A stretch of 64,000 nucleotides of DNA from Platanthera guangdongensis. Its lineage: Eukaryota > Streptophyta > Magnoliopsida > Asparagales > Orchidaceae. A model generated the notes under the pieces. The model ran no database searches. It worked only from the letters and a program-made list of their open reading frames with translations, and had not been told where the DNA came from. Shown in pieces: positions 32,916 through 44,289 of this stretch. Numbering within the stretch: position 1 is the first letter of the stretch; each line of letters opens with the position of its first letter. The stretch is taken from assembly GCA_039583875.1 (NCBI GenBank), contig CM077163.1:115285208-115349207 (forward strand). Reading direction: 5' to 3'. A program made the translations under genes and the position numbers.

Positions 32916-34806
32916 TTAGGAATTATATATTTTCTAGCTTCGGGATGCCTCATGTTATTTTAGGCATTAGGGGAACGTATTTCTATCGTACTCATTTAGC
33001 TAAGACGTTAGCTCCTTACGAGTCACCCACACTTGCCACCCCTTACCACCCAAAACCTTGTGGCCACGTCGAGTAAGTAAATCTATAAATAAGGCGCATA
33101 CTACAAATAAAACCTCGCACCACCAAATAAATTTCATATAATGGAATCATTTTTTCTTTTCTTTGTATTAATAATGCAGGGTTCCAACTAAGCCTCCCTG
33201 GCCACATTTAAGGGAAGTTCCTGCCTCTTCCTCTTTATTTATGTACATACCTGCCATTTATTTCTTCTCGTTCCGCATAATTGCATTGCAACATTGGGGA
33301 CAATGTTGGATTTAAGTATGAGGGTGTTTTCTTATTTTGCTATTTTATATTCTGCACTAATAAAAAAAAACTTACAAAAATTGCAAAAATTTAAAATTAA
33401 AATTTTTTTTGCTTGTTTTTATAATCAAAAACTCAAATAAATTCATAAAACACAAAAAATTCAAAAAAACTTATAAAACAAAAATTCAAAAAAAATATAT
33501 TTTTTACTTTGTAAATCATTTTTGTAAAAACATTTTTCTCTTTCCCCGCTCTGTTAGTTTTAATTAAGATCTCTTTCTCTCCCCTTTCGTGTAAATAAAT
33601 TGATAAAAATGTTAAAAAAATAAAAAAAACTGATAACAAATTTAGAAAATCCGAAAATCCTAAAAAGAGAATAACTCTAAAAACCCAAAAAAAGTAAGTT
33701 AACAAAATACGAAAAAAAGATAAAAACTCCAGAAAATCACAAAAAAATTGTTTATTATGAAACAAATAAATAAAATATCTCATTCTTAACTGCTTTTCCC
33801 TCTCCAAAAATTAAGTTGCGAGTTAATTTATAAGCGAATTTTATTAATCTTTGTTTACGATTCGTTTATTAATTGGAGATTGATAGATTTAGATATATGA
33901 GGTTAAGTTTTAAAGAATTTCGTATGTTTTTTTATTTAGATAAGAGACTTGTTTTCAGCATTACTTCTAATTTATCTAAATAACTGCATATTTATTTTGT
34001 TAGAAAATAACAACCTTAGATTTCAATTATGTGTACTCCAAGTTTTTTTTTGAAATAAAAGAACGTTCAATTTATAAAAATTGCTCTCAAAATTTTTTTA
34101 TTATATCTAGTTTTCTTTCTGGAAAAAAACCTATCTTCCCACCTTTTTTTCATGTCATACTTGACATGATTTTGACCCTTAAAAAGATCTTATATCAATG
34201 GGAATAAGATTTCGTTCTTTAAACATTGTCATCCAATATTTGAAAAGATTATATGTTACAGAGTAAGTGGATAAAATTCATTACTCCTATACATATACAT
34301 TGAGTTATTATGAAGTTGTTCAAAAACAAATATGTTACGGAAAATAAGATTTCATTTTTCTAAACATCCACATTCAAACCAAAAATTTCATTAGAGGTTT
34401 GAGCGCAAAAAATATACCTCACCTCTAAACCAAAGCCCTCTTCATAAACCAACATCCCCCTCCGCCAATTTCAAATGATTCCAGAATTAATTTAAATTTT
34501 TTTTGAGAGCATAATTTTTAAATTACATTATTTCCTTTAATTCTTATAAGCTAAAGATTCTATAATCCCAATCTAATTTTGTTAACCTAACAAATACAAT
34601 TATTGCTTTCTATTTGATTATATCGAGAAGTTTTTTAGTTAAAACTCTTCCTTTTTTTAAATTTTGTCATAATTTAGGACTTAACTCTTATACCCCGGAT
34701 AATTATTTTGATCTTTATTTCAATTAATTTAAGCGATAGCTAAACTTAGGCTTTCTTTAATTCCTTATAAGTATATCTCCAACTTTTGCTCTGTAATAGC
34801 AAAAGC

Positions 34807-34823
34807 TTAAGTATGGGGGTATT
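34807..34823 (+). other. E polypurine tract
   Basis: TTAAGTATGGGGGTATT immediately before TGATAAG at 34824, matching the AAGT-TGGGGG form of Athila/Tat PPTs. Confidence 0.7.
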
Positions 34824-36248
34824 TGATAAGTTGTAAATATACGCATTTTTACGTAGTTTATTTAAGTCATTTTTCATTATTTTCTTTATTTTTAGTTATT
34901 TTTCTTTAATAAAATGGTCTTTTTTTTGTAAATATTATTCTAACTTAGCATTTATTTATTTTCTAAATATTCAAGAAAAAGTCAAAAAAATTCAAAGTAC
35001 ACGCCTGTGTACTTCTTGGTCAAACCCATGACCTGGGTGTGTGACTTTGATTCCAAAAAATGTTATCGCTAGCTTGACGATCTACGTTCGACATCCATCG
35101 AACTACCTGACATGCCCGTGTTCATCCCGTGACACGCCCGTGTCACGCCCTCGACGTTCGTTGATCTCAACTCAACGATCAGTATTCGACAATTGCTGAA
35201 AACGCCCCGTGACACGCCCTCGACGTTTTTCGAACCCAACTCGATGATCATCGAACCGACTCGACACGCACGTGTTCAACCCGTGTTCAACCCGTCGAGC
35301 TCAACTCAATGACAACCACTCAATGCCCATGGAGATCAACTCAACACCATCGCCACTCAATTCCTCAAGCTCGACGATCAGCATTCAACGAATCATCGAA
35401 CCCACGGACACGCCCGTGCCAAGTCAGCGACACGCCCATAATAACTCCACCTTTCCCAGACAAGACACCGCCGATGAAGAAATGACTCGATGCCTTCCCC
35501 AGATAAACCTCCCTGACACGCCTCCACTACACGCCTATGACAGCAGGGTCACGCCTTTGACTTCCACGTCTACGACCCCAAAAGTGAAACCTGCAATAAA
35601 TATTCTGGATCACATCATCAATAGTACTGACACGACCCCTTACACGCCCGTGACCTAGGGCGTGTACTCAGAAATTTTTGCCTATAAATAGAAGTTTGAT
35701 GTAAGATCCAATGTTCTTTTTTTGACAATGTTGCTTAGGGAGATGCTGCTTAGACGCTTTCAAGATATGTAAGGGAAATTCCCCCCCCCCCCTCCTTAGT
35801 TTTTATTTTTATTTGTAACTCGTTTTTATCTAAATAAAATGTGTGTTTTTCTTCTCTTTATATGGTTTTGGAATGAATCTAAGTACCCCTCCTTAATCTA
35901 TCTTATTTGTTTTATCATTGTTTTTTTTTTACTTTAAAATAGTTGTGAGCGTGTATACGAGTAATTTGCTAAAGTTATCCTTTCCTTCTTCATTTTACGT
36001 AGCATTTTTAGCTTATTTCCTTTTTAAATCACTTGGTATTCATTCTTATATGTTTATAAAAGAGTTTTAAATGTATTTTTATTTTTTTCCTGAGTTAGTT
36101 TTTACTCTTTATTTCGTCAACTTTCCATTCCGTTAATCTTAATTTCCAATTTTTATGCATTTTTATAAAGATATTAGAATGAATAAGTCATTATTTTAAC
36201 TTTTTGAAGACTTTGATTTTCGCTTTAATTTCCAAAAACTTTTGCTCC
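34824..36248 (+). repeat. E 3' LTR, truncated by F
   Basis: Starts TGATAAGTTG. From 34853 it aligns with the left LTR from 29453, including CACGCCCGTG motifs at 35100-35660 and a TATA box at 35683-35690. It ends abruptly at AAACTTTTGCTCC (36248), where the left LTR continues at 30861. Confidence 0.85.
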
Positions 36249-38000
36249 TGTTGCGTTGAACGGCAAGTGTACCGGTCGCACAAGTAATATAAAATGGGTG
36301 AATTTCCCCAAGTATCGATCTCTTCACAGAACACAGTAAGGTGGAGTTAATTTCGAGGAGGACTTGAGATTGAAGTCCTTAGGTCGGAGATAACTAAGGG
36401 CGGTTTTGATAGTTGCAGAAAAATAAAGTAAAACGCTAACAAACTACTCCTATGCAACATCGCTATGCGATGCTTCGCCAGGGGGGATGGAAGCTACACG
36501 GGCCGCTATGCACCGAACCGCTAGGCGGATAGACGAGTAGGCTTGCGGATGAGGTGGTTAGAATTACGAAATGAGGGTCGAGAGCACCTCTTCGCTACGC
36601 ACTCCTCTAGCAATTGCTAGTGCGGCAAAATTGGATGTGGTGGCGAATGGAAATAAAGGCACACCTCAAGCAAATAATGAAAATATAAAATCACATAGAC
36701 ATGATTGTACACAAACATTTTACAAAGTAAACACACTTCATGAAATACAAGAGATTAAACTACACTATCAACAACCAAACAAAAATGGAGTGTGCGTGAT
36801 TGACCGAATCCGAAGTCTTGCGGAGGATTTACGGAAGGAATCACTGGGCTTGTCAAGCCACGTCCTAGCTCGGTCCTCAACTACGTCCAGGGTAGAGGAG
36901 GCTGTTACTAACTCCCAATGGACCCGTCTTCTTCGTGTCACGAGCCGGTGGAGGATGGCACAAACTTCTCCTAGCTTGATGGGGAAAGCTAGATCGAACT
37001 CTTCTTGAAGCTGAAGGACGAAGGAGGAAACTCTTCTTGAAGCTGAAGGACGAAGGAGGAGGCTGAGAGGAAGCTCGGGCTTGAATATGGCGTTGAAAGC
37101 TTGCCCGGAGCACCTCCCTAAGGTGGAAGATGGAGGGAAATGACAGAACCCTTCCTTGGATGCAGAAAATTGCGGAGAAGAAAATTTGTCCTCAATGGAG
37201 GAAAATCTGCGCTTTAAATAGAAGTAGGTTAGAAAATAGGCACGCACGGTTTGGCGTATGACCGTACACTAACAGTGCGTTATTAACTTGTAGTCCAATC
37301 TTGCGGATGAAGATGCGTTGAGTCGTGCGTTTTACTCATGCACGGGCGCTTCCGCCCGTGCAAGAAGGAAATCACACGTGTAAACACAGAGCGCAGGAAA
37401 TCAAGAAAATAAAATGGAACCGTGCGTTTTACTCGAGCACGAGCGCTTCCGCCCGTGCGTGAACAAATCGCACGATTTACCATAGAATGGAATAACAAAC
37501 ACACAACAAGAAAGCTACAGGAAAACCGTGCGTTTCCTTCGCGCACGGTTTCGAAGAAACGGTGCGTTAACCGTGCGTGAAGATCGTCGAGCTCAGCTCG
37601 ATGAAATTTATCGATCTCCACTCAACGTTTCTCCTGCACACACAAAATGCACGATCGTAAAGAACCGTGTGCTAAGAAAACGCACGATCGTGTGTTTTCC
37701 TTAAACCTGCATTCCAGCCTTGGGGAAAATGCACCACCTGCATACAAATAAATAAAAGCATACAGGACCCTCCAACAAAGCAGAAATGCAACAAAAGCAA
37801 CATGAAAGGGCCCCCGGGGAGCACCATATGCTTACCCCCTACAACAGAATGCGCACTTGCACACCCATTGGCATAAAAGTGCACTTAGCGTGAAAACCTG
37901 TATAAATGAATATCAACAAAAATATACTAAAAGTGAAGTGCAAGTGCATGAAAACAAACCCAGATCAGTCTGAAAATCACTATATAAATCGCACTCATCA
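36249..38000 (-). repeat. F left LTR
   Basis: 1752 bp. Minus strand starts TGATGAGTGCGATTTATATAG and ends CAACGCAACA. It contains repeats of the motif CGTGCG-TTTTAC (about 37260-37700), a short GTCGAGCTCAGCTCGA hairpin (about 37587), and two direct copies of a 29-bp GAAGCTGAAGGACGAAGGAGGA-containing unit at 36998-37070. Confidence 0.8.
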
Positions 38001-38013
38001 CACCCCCAGACTT

Positions 38014-38670
38014 ACCTGTTTGCGCGTTCGAAGCAAACAAAATCTATGCAGATAAGGAAAATAAACTAGCTAACATAGAAATTGAGATATGGAGTACCAT
38101 GCGAAGTCGCATGCTTGCGGGCGTAAAAATATAATAGAGGAAATTTCTAAGTATTCAAAATAGTTTATACGTTTCACAATGCGTATCAAAATTTTATTAC
38201 TACTCAAAAATGGAATCACGGAGAATCTTACGGTCACATGTAGGAAGAAAGTAGGCAGGCCACTAAGGTGAGCTTTGCAAAAGACCGAGGCTCAGGATCA
38301 CCTCCAAAAGAATCAAACTAGTGTCGTGGAGAGAGTGTGAACGGGCAAGCATATAGTTATCGACATTGGTGGATTCCTTTGGAGATTCTCGTGAGACCTG
38401 ATCTTTGGCAATGCTCACCTCATTGTCGGTTTGCTTTCATTCTACGAGCAGCCGAATGATTTACCGTGATTCACCTTAGGAGTACTTGTAATATCTTCTT
38501 TATGATTGCAGGTATTAGAAATTATTACGCATGTATAGATGAGTTTTCTACTATTGCTTTTTGTACATGAGCGTATGACTTCACATGGTAATCTATTTAG
38601 GCAATAGCTTAGCCAACTAGCTTTCTTAAACTCCGCTTAGTGATGATTTGCTCGGGACGAGCAAATGTTT
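38014..38670. other. F centre
   Basis: The outer ~150 bp on each side are inverted, diverged copies of one another (both contain ACCATG-GAAGTC followed by AT-rich sequence). The middle (about 38165-38520) has no partner and no coding signal that I can recognise. Confidence 0.6.
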
Positions 38671-38683
38671 AAGTCCGGTGGTG
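38671..38683 (+). other. F right polypurine tract
   Basis: AAGTCCGGTGGTG before TGATGAGTCC. The left-arm equivalent (minus strand) is AAGTCTGGGGGTG at 38013-38001, the better preserved of the two. Confidence 0.65.
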
Positions 38684-40334
38684 TGATGAGTCCGATTTAT
38701 ATAGGGTTTTTCAGACTCATCTGAGCATATTTTCTTGCATGTGCACTACTTTTTCAGTCGGAAAAGTCATATTTGTGTTTAGGTCATCACTTAGCCAATA
38801 GTGCATTGTTTTGGCCCAATGTGGTGTGTGATTGCAAACTCATGTGTTAAGGGTAAGTTCTTTGAACTCCTCACACTTGTTTGTTCTGATTTGTATGATT
38901 GTTTGTGTGGATTTTTTTCTATGTAGGTAGTGTTTTTTCCCCAGGGAAGGAATTATGATTTGTTGAAAATTCACGGTCATGCATTTCCTTAGCGCATGCT
39001 TTTTGTCCAATCGTGCATTTCATTGAGCTAGAGAAGAGTCGAGTGGAGCTCAATGAATATCGTCGAGCTGAGCTCGACGATCTTCAAGCACGGTTAACGC
39101 ATGGTTTATTTAGAACTGTACGCGAAGGAAATGCACGGTTTTCCTGTGGTTGCCTTGATTTATTGTGCTCTGTGGTTAATCGTGCGATTTGCTTACGCAC
39201 AGGAAGAAGTGCCAGTGCGTGAGTAAAACGCACAGTTCCACCTGTTTGCCGGAAATTTCTGCTCTGCTGTTACCAGTGCATTTTCCATCACGCATGTGCT
39301 GAAGCATCCGTGAGCGAGGAAACACGCGGATTGACGCTTCTTCTTCCACAAGCTTGTTTTGGAATTTAATATCACACTGTTAACGTACGATCGTGCGCCA
39401 AACCGTGCATCTCCATTTTTCTGACCTGCTTCTATTTAAGCACAAGTTTTATTCCAATCAAAAAAGTTCTGCTTTTCTGCCATCCTGCCGCCGTTTTAGT
39501 GCAAAACTTCGCCCTTTCTCCTCCGCCCTTCATCTTCCACTAAGGAGAGAAGCCTCGGCCATTCTCACGAAGCTTACCACTCGCAAGTGCTTGCTATCGG
39601 CCTGCTCTTTCACTTTCTAGCTCTAATGTAACATTTGACGTCGTATCCGTCGAGCAAAGGGAAGCTTGCAACCTTCTTCCTGATCGTGACACGAATAAGA
39701 CTGGTCCATTGAAGGGTAGTGACAGCCTTCTCTACACTGAACTTAGTTAAGGACCGAGCTTGGATGCGGATTGACAACCCGGCGATTCCTTCCACGACTC
39801 CTCGACGAGGCTTTAGATTCGGTCGATTTCTTGCCTTGTTCTTGGTTTATTTATTTATATGTGTGGATAAATCTTTTTATGTAGTTGATGTGGCACTTTA
39901 GTTGTAAGTATTATTAGTTTCATGTGTATGTGAATCTTTATCGTTTTACTACTTTAGTTTCTTGTGCAGCGCCTATATTTCCGCCCGCCGACATAGTTGG
40001 TTATGCCGCTCTAGCGATTGCTAGAGGCGCACGTTGCGACAAGGTGTTTGCAACCCTCAATCCACCATTGTATTCGCTTCCTACGCCTGTAATTTCCTCC
40101 ATTCCGTCGAGCGAAGCAGCGCATAGTGGCATGCATAGGAGAAGATTTAGTTAGCTTTTATTTACTTGCTTCTAAAAACAAAACCCTTAGTAACCTCGAT
40201 CTAAGAACTTCAATCTCAAGTCCTCCTTGAATGACAACTCCACCTTGCGGTGTTCCTTGAGAGATTTGATACTTGGGAAAGCCTGCCCATTTTATATTAC
40301 TTATGCGAGCGGTACACTTGCCGTAAGCGCATCA
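38684..40334 (+). repeat. F right LTR
   Basis: 1651 bp. Starts TGATGAGTCCGATTTATATAG and ends GGCAAGTGTACCGCTCGC-type sequence and GCGCATCA. It is an inverted homologue of 36249-38000: for example the block around 39040-39220 pairs with 37430-37620, and 39995-40040 pairs with 36585-36630. Divergence is high, so it is old or derived from different subfamily copies. Confidence 0.8.
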
Positions 40335-40941
40335 GACCTCTCTACCAAATTCAAACCCGGATCCACACTAACCCGAGAAAAACATGTACTTAAGACTTGA
40401 CTATACAAAAACTTCAACTAAACATTCCTGAGTATACAAGACTTGTATGAAAACGTGTAACCAACCATTAGAATGGTCTTTCGAAGGGCTATGACTTTTG
40501 TGTTTAGTCAAAAGCCCAGATGTAGACGTAACATAGTCGAAAACATTCTTGAAGTTCGTTGGGCACAGAAAATATATTTTTGCACGCATCTTAAAGCAAG
40601 ATGAACGACACTAGTTCTTATTCCTTTGTACATTTAATCAAAACTATATGCAGAACTTTCTACTCCCTTATTCACCCTCAATAGACCATTTCTCTTCACG
40701 AAAATAAGTACACCATCTTCACAAAGAAGAGAGAAGAGGTTGAAGACATCAAATATCTAGGGCACAAGCCCTAGCATTGTATCTACCTTGGAGATCTTCA
40801 TCTCACAAGTCAAACTCTTTTGAGTCGATATGTCTCCTAGAAAATAACTACAGATCTAGCACCAATGGAGAGGGTAGGAAGCACACCACATTTCTGGCAA
40901 TTCTGGCCATGAATCTCGTCACTCTCCTTGGCGGCATCTTC
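40335..40941. other. Unassigned 607-bp segment between F and B2
   Basis: No LTR, PBS, PPT or retroviral domain is seen. A 70-codon open frame from 40777 has a short hydrophobic stretch but runs into the B2 LTR and matches nothing I recognise. This may be remaining host intergenic DNA or a scrap of another element. The last five bases (TCTTC) are the expected left TSD of B2. Confidence 0.55.
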
Positions 40942-41317
40942 TGTAACATTCCTCAAACAACTAGACCCCTAGGAGTGGTTTTGTCATGACTAGGTTATGA
41001 CAAAACCCTAGGAAGCCCAAGAGGGCCAAGTGAACCTAGGAATGTAGGTGAGACCACTATGGTCTGCAAATAGTAAATTTTTAAACCCTAGTTTAAGATG
41101 ACCATGGTGCTTCACCAAGACTTCAAGACCCCACCATGGTCTCATCCACCCATTGTAAGGTCCATTAGAGCCCTAATAGTCCCTTGAAGCTAACCCAGGG
41201 TGGCCAAGTTGACCTAGAACCACTCTAGGCCTAAATTAGGCAAGGTGCCCTAACTAAGGGCAGTGTGCACTAGTAAAGCCCAACTAACCCTACCAGGGCC
41301 TTCCTAGACCTAAAGTG

Positions 41318-41880
41318 GGGTCAATGGGTCACTAAGGACCTATGGAGGGCAGTCAAAGTGGTTAATTTGACTAAAGTCAACTCTAACCCTAACTGGGTCA
41401 AGCTACCCTACTTATGGTCAGTTGACCATCCCCTAGCCAAGTGGACCCCACCCATACCCTACTAACCCTAGAGTGAGGTCAATTGGTCACCTAGGACCCA
41501 TTGGTGTCCACCCAAGAGGCTAAGTTGACCCTAGTCAACCGTAACCCTAAATCGGTCAAACTGACCTACACAGGGCCAATTGAATTTCCCTTAGCCAAGT
41601 GGACCCCACACATACCTTCCTATCCTTATAGAGAGGCCAATGGGTAACCAAGGACCCATTAGGGTCAACCAAAAAGGCTAAGTTGACCCAAGTCAACTCG
41701 AGCCCTAAAGTGGTCAAAGTGCACTAATTAAGGGTCAAGTGACCTCCAAAGGGCCAAGTCAACCCTACCTAGACCTTAGGGGAGTCCAATGGGTCACCAA
41801 GGACCCACTAGGGGCAACCTCAAGGACCAAATTGACCAAGGTCAACCCTAGTCAAGGTTTAGGTCAAGCTAGCCCAAATG
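41318..41880. repeat. ~155-bp degenerate tandem repeat in B2 LTR
   Basis: About four units begin with GGTCAATGGGTCACYAAGGACC-like sequence at about 41322, 41476, 41635 and 41786 (spacing about 150-162 bp). Each then has GTCAACC, CCTAAA-TGGTCAA and AAGTGGACC-type segments. The 3' LTR repeats the same structure at 60870-61091 and 63021-63345. Confidence 0.75.
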
Positions 41881-42971
41881 GGCAAACTCAAGCTCAAGCC
41901 CAATTCACTTGGGCTAACCTTGTATTGGTAGATGAAATGGATAGGTGGGCTGCCATCAGGGTAGGTAGGAGTCAAATTTCAGGGTTGGTGAGTAGGAGAG
42001 AGAAAATCTTCAAATGAAAGAGAGAGAAAGAAAGGGGAGTAATGAGGGAAGACTTTGGGGTTCATCCTTCCCCTTCCCCAACCCCACATTCAACTCACTA
42101 GGACAAGGGGAGTACAGTCCCATTTCAACCAGCTGGCCTTTGACTGGTTTGAGCCATGCTTCCCCCCCCCCCACCCACCATGGCTGAAATTTTGACTAAG
42201 GGGCCATTAATGACAATGCAGCCTACACCCAACTAACACCCCAACTCGCCTTGTTAAAAGCTTCACTGGACTCTAGGGATTCAGTTCCACATATTACCTG
42301 AAGGAGCCAAGGGAGTTCACTGTGCTGTTGCAAAAATCCGACCACCACCACCACCATGACGATCCGGCGATCGGCAAGGCTACAACCACCCACACAGGTC
42401 CTCCTCCACTCCTTCTTCCATGTGTAGTTCATAGCAGCCCATAGGGCCAAGGTTCGGGCTCAATTGAGCCTGATCCAAGTTGAAAAATTCCTGGTTTTTC
42501 CATGAATTTCACCTTGTCGGGATGGCCAGAAAAAGGCCCTCCGGCGGCTTTGCCGCCTCCTGGCGACAGCCACCACCTCAACGGAGATGGTGGTGGCGGT
42601 GGCTGACCAGGGAGATGGTCGGATGGCCGGCGGCAGCAGGTGGAAGAAGCTCCAGGCGGGTTGAATCGGGACCGTCGGTTGGAGGTTGAAGACAACAGGA
42701 TGTTTTCCAATGGCGCGCCAAGATTCGCGTAGAGATTAAATTAAACTATAGGCTTGAATGAATTTTTTTTTCATTATATCTGTGGACACTCCCATCGTGG
42801 AGTTTATTTACTATTTATGTGATTTCTGTGGACTTGCCTTTATTATTTTGCTACAGTTGTGATCGATTTGGCCGGCAGGATCGGCGTTTTATAGTGATGA
42901 CCTCCCGGGTGTGAAGGTGTCACCGCAAAGCTTCATTTCTAGGTCGAAGACCCCGGTGTTTGAAAACGGGC

Positions 42972-42997
42972 GGGGGGGGGGGGGGGGGGGGGGGGGG
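42972..42997. repeat. G26 homopolymer
   Basis: Twenty-six G in a row after GGGC, ending 11 bases before the LTR terminus. Confidence 0.9.
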
Positions 42998-43010
42998 TTG
43001 GTCTTGCAAG

Positions 43011-43022
43011 TGGTATCAGAGC
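43011..43022 (+). other. B2 primer binding site
   Basis: TGGTATCAGAGC, a perfect 12-base match to the 3' end of plant initiator tRNA-Met. Confidence 0.92.
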
Positions 43023-43090
43023 AAACATCGATGGAAAAGTAGCAGTCCACAACCCCTAAGTCACCCCCGCGCGAGTTTAGTTTGGGGACA

Positions 43091-44202
43091 AACTAAGCAG
43101 CGAAATACACTTGCTCCCTCTCCTGTCTGTGGTCTCTGCCATGGTATCCACGACCTCGTCCATGGCCTCGACCTCTAAAATAGTGAGCTGGCGGGGCAGC
43201 CGGAGGTGCTGGTGGTGATGCCCCTCTCATAAGGCAGTTCCTCCGAATATGCCCCACGTGATGACAGTTGAAGCATTCTGGTAGGGGATATGCCATACCC
43301 CTGGGTCTCTTCATCTCTCGCATCTGGGGTGGCTGAGGGGCCACAACTACTGGTTCCCTCTGCTCCTATCTCACCTCCTGCCGAGGTTGGTCTTCTGCTC
43401 TTCTCCCATCTATGACACGGCCCCTCCGCTGATCATTCCTGATTTCCTGGCCCTGATCCTCAGTTGGCCGCTTCCAGCCTCGGGTAGTGTGCCAATCTGC
43501 CTCGATCCTTTTCGCCATCTCCAATATTCGAGGAATAGGCCCGTCAGACACGAACAACAGAGCCTCCCTCAGATCCTCTCGCAGTCCCATATAGAACCTC
43601 TTGGTGTAACCTAGATCATCCAACTGGTAAGAATCCGCAAATCGGGCCAGATGGTTGAACTACCGATGATACTCCACCACTGTCTTGCTACCCTGTCTCA
43701 ACTGTAAAAATCTATCTTCCAGCTCGTCTCTGGCCGACTGTGGAAAAAAATGCTCCAATAGTGCGGCCTTGAATTCCCCCCAAGCTATCTCAGCAACCTC
43801 TCTGTCAGCAAATGTCATGTCCAGTAATGTCTTCCACCATCTCTTGGCATGGGACTCCAAGCAAGAGACTACCAAGGGCACACTCTCTTCCCACGGGCAC
43901 CGGATCCCAGTCAGCATCTCATACATAATGTCCAGCCACTCTTTCATCTGAATGGCCAAATCTATCCCCAAGTAGGATGGGGAAGAAAGTCCTCAGAAAA
44001 TACTCAGCCAGTTGGCCCCTGGGTTTGGCTGCGGAGCCGGAACATGTTGAGCCCTAAAAGCCTCCAGGATACCTGTCAGAGTATGTCCCATCTCTGATTA
44101 TAGGAATGGAGTGGGGACCTAGGGAGGTGGTGCAACATCCGGAATCTGCTGGACTCCGCACTGTGGTGTAGGCTGTGCTGGGGGCTGCATAACAAAATCC
44201 AT
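43091..44202 (-). pseudogene. B2 gag, inverted relative to its element
   Basis: Reads on the minus strand although the element is plus. Start ATG at 44200-44202 (M-D-F-V-M-Q-P-P-A). The Gag core carries K-E-W-L-D-I-M-Y, R-W-W-K-T-L-L and F-P-Q-S-A-R-D-E-L. The CCHC knuckle C-F-N-C-H-H-V-G-H-I-R-R-N-C lies near 43235-43276, followed by an R-G-R-G-H-G-R-G-R-G stretch, an RGG-like nucleic-acid-binding region. It ends Q-V-Y-F-A-A then TAG. Stops occur at about 44118, 44101, 44005, 43659 and 43366. The Q-V-Y end normally continues to a V-V-T-G junction, so the inversion breakpoint lies just after it. Confidence 0.85.
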
Positions 44203-44289
44203 TTGTAAGTAGTCGATTCAATCCTAATTAAAAGTTATGGTTATAGGACTGATAAACTAGGAAAGAAAACCACAATTAGATTTCTAAGA

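Larger units (their letters stand above)
32323..34800 (+). other. E interior: AT-rich non-coding region
   Basis: No retroviral motif is seen in any frame. It contains an (AAT)n tract (32407-32460), a long run of CTAAAAA-type units (32570-32915), and a second A-rich stretch (33355-33770). It also has a block at about 33285-33335 with GGGGACAATGTTGG then TTTAAGTATGAGGGTG, which resembles the sequence that usually precedes the PPT of Athila/Tat elements. The remainder is unremarkable AT-rich DNA. Confidence 0.75.
29453..36248 (+). mobile_element. E: non-autonomous Athila/Tat-like LTR element, truncated at both ends
   Basis: Two partial direct LTRs (29453-32300 and 34824-36248), an Athila/Tat-type PBS and a PPT, with a 2.5-kb AT-rich interior lacking any retroviral domain. 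The left LTR lacks its first 29 bases relative to the right copy, and the right LTR is cut after about 1.4 kb by F. It resembles a large retrotransposon derivative (LARD) that depends on proteins of another element. No TSD can be read because both outer ends are missing. Confidence 0.82.
36249..40334. mobile_element. F: palindromic pair of LTR half-elements
   Basis: The left arm is an LTR in minus orientation (36249-38000) with its PPT at 38001-38013. The right arm is a homologous LTR in plus orientation (38684-40334) with its PPT at 38671-38683. Homology continues inward past the PPTs (about 38013-38165 against 38520-38670), leaving about 350 bp of unpaired centre. Two 3' halves therefore face away from each other, with no PBS, gag or pol. 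The outer flanks GCTCC and GACCT do not form a TSD. E does not resume on the right, so sequence was lost during formation. Confidence 0.82.
40942..43008 (+). repeat. B2 5' LTR
   Basis: 2067 bp. Starts TGTAACATTCCTC and ends GTCTTGCA, followed by AG and the PBS. It aligns with 60489-61091 plus 63026-64000. It contains a degenerate ~155-bp tandem repeat rich in TTGACC/GGTCAA, a CTTCCCCCCCCCC tract at about 42160, and G26 close to its 3' end. Confidence 0.92.

Noticed and set aside
36249..40334. MULE-type DNA transposon with long terminal inverted repeats
   Set aside because: Arms start and end like LTRs (TGATGAG...GCATCA) with adjacent polypurine tracts, no 9-bp TSD and no transposase; inverted LTR half-elements explain it better.
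40777..40989. Possible small hydrophobic protein next to B2
   Set aside because: The frame continues into the B2 LTR and I recognise no family; kept only as part of the unassigned segment.
41380..41550. Interstitial telomere repeat (CCCTAA motifs in the B LTR)
   Set aside because: Only isolated CCTAA/CCCTAAA hits within the 155-bp LTR repeat, not a tandem run.
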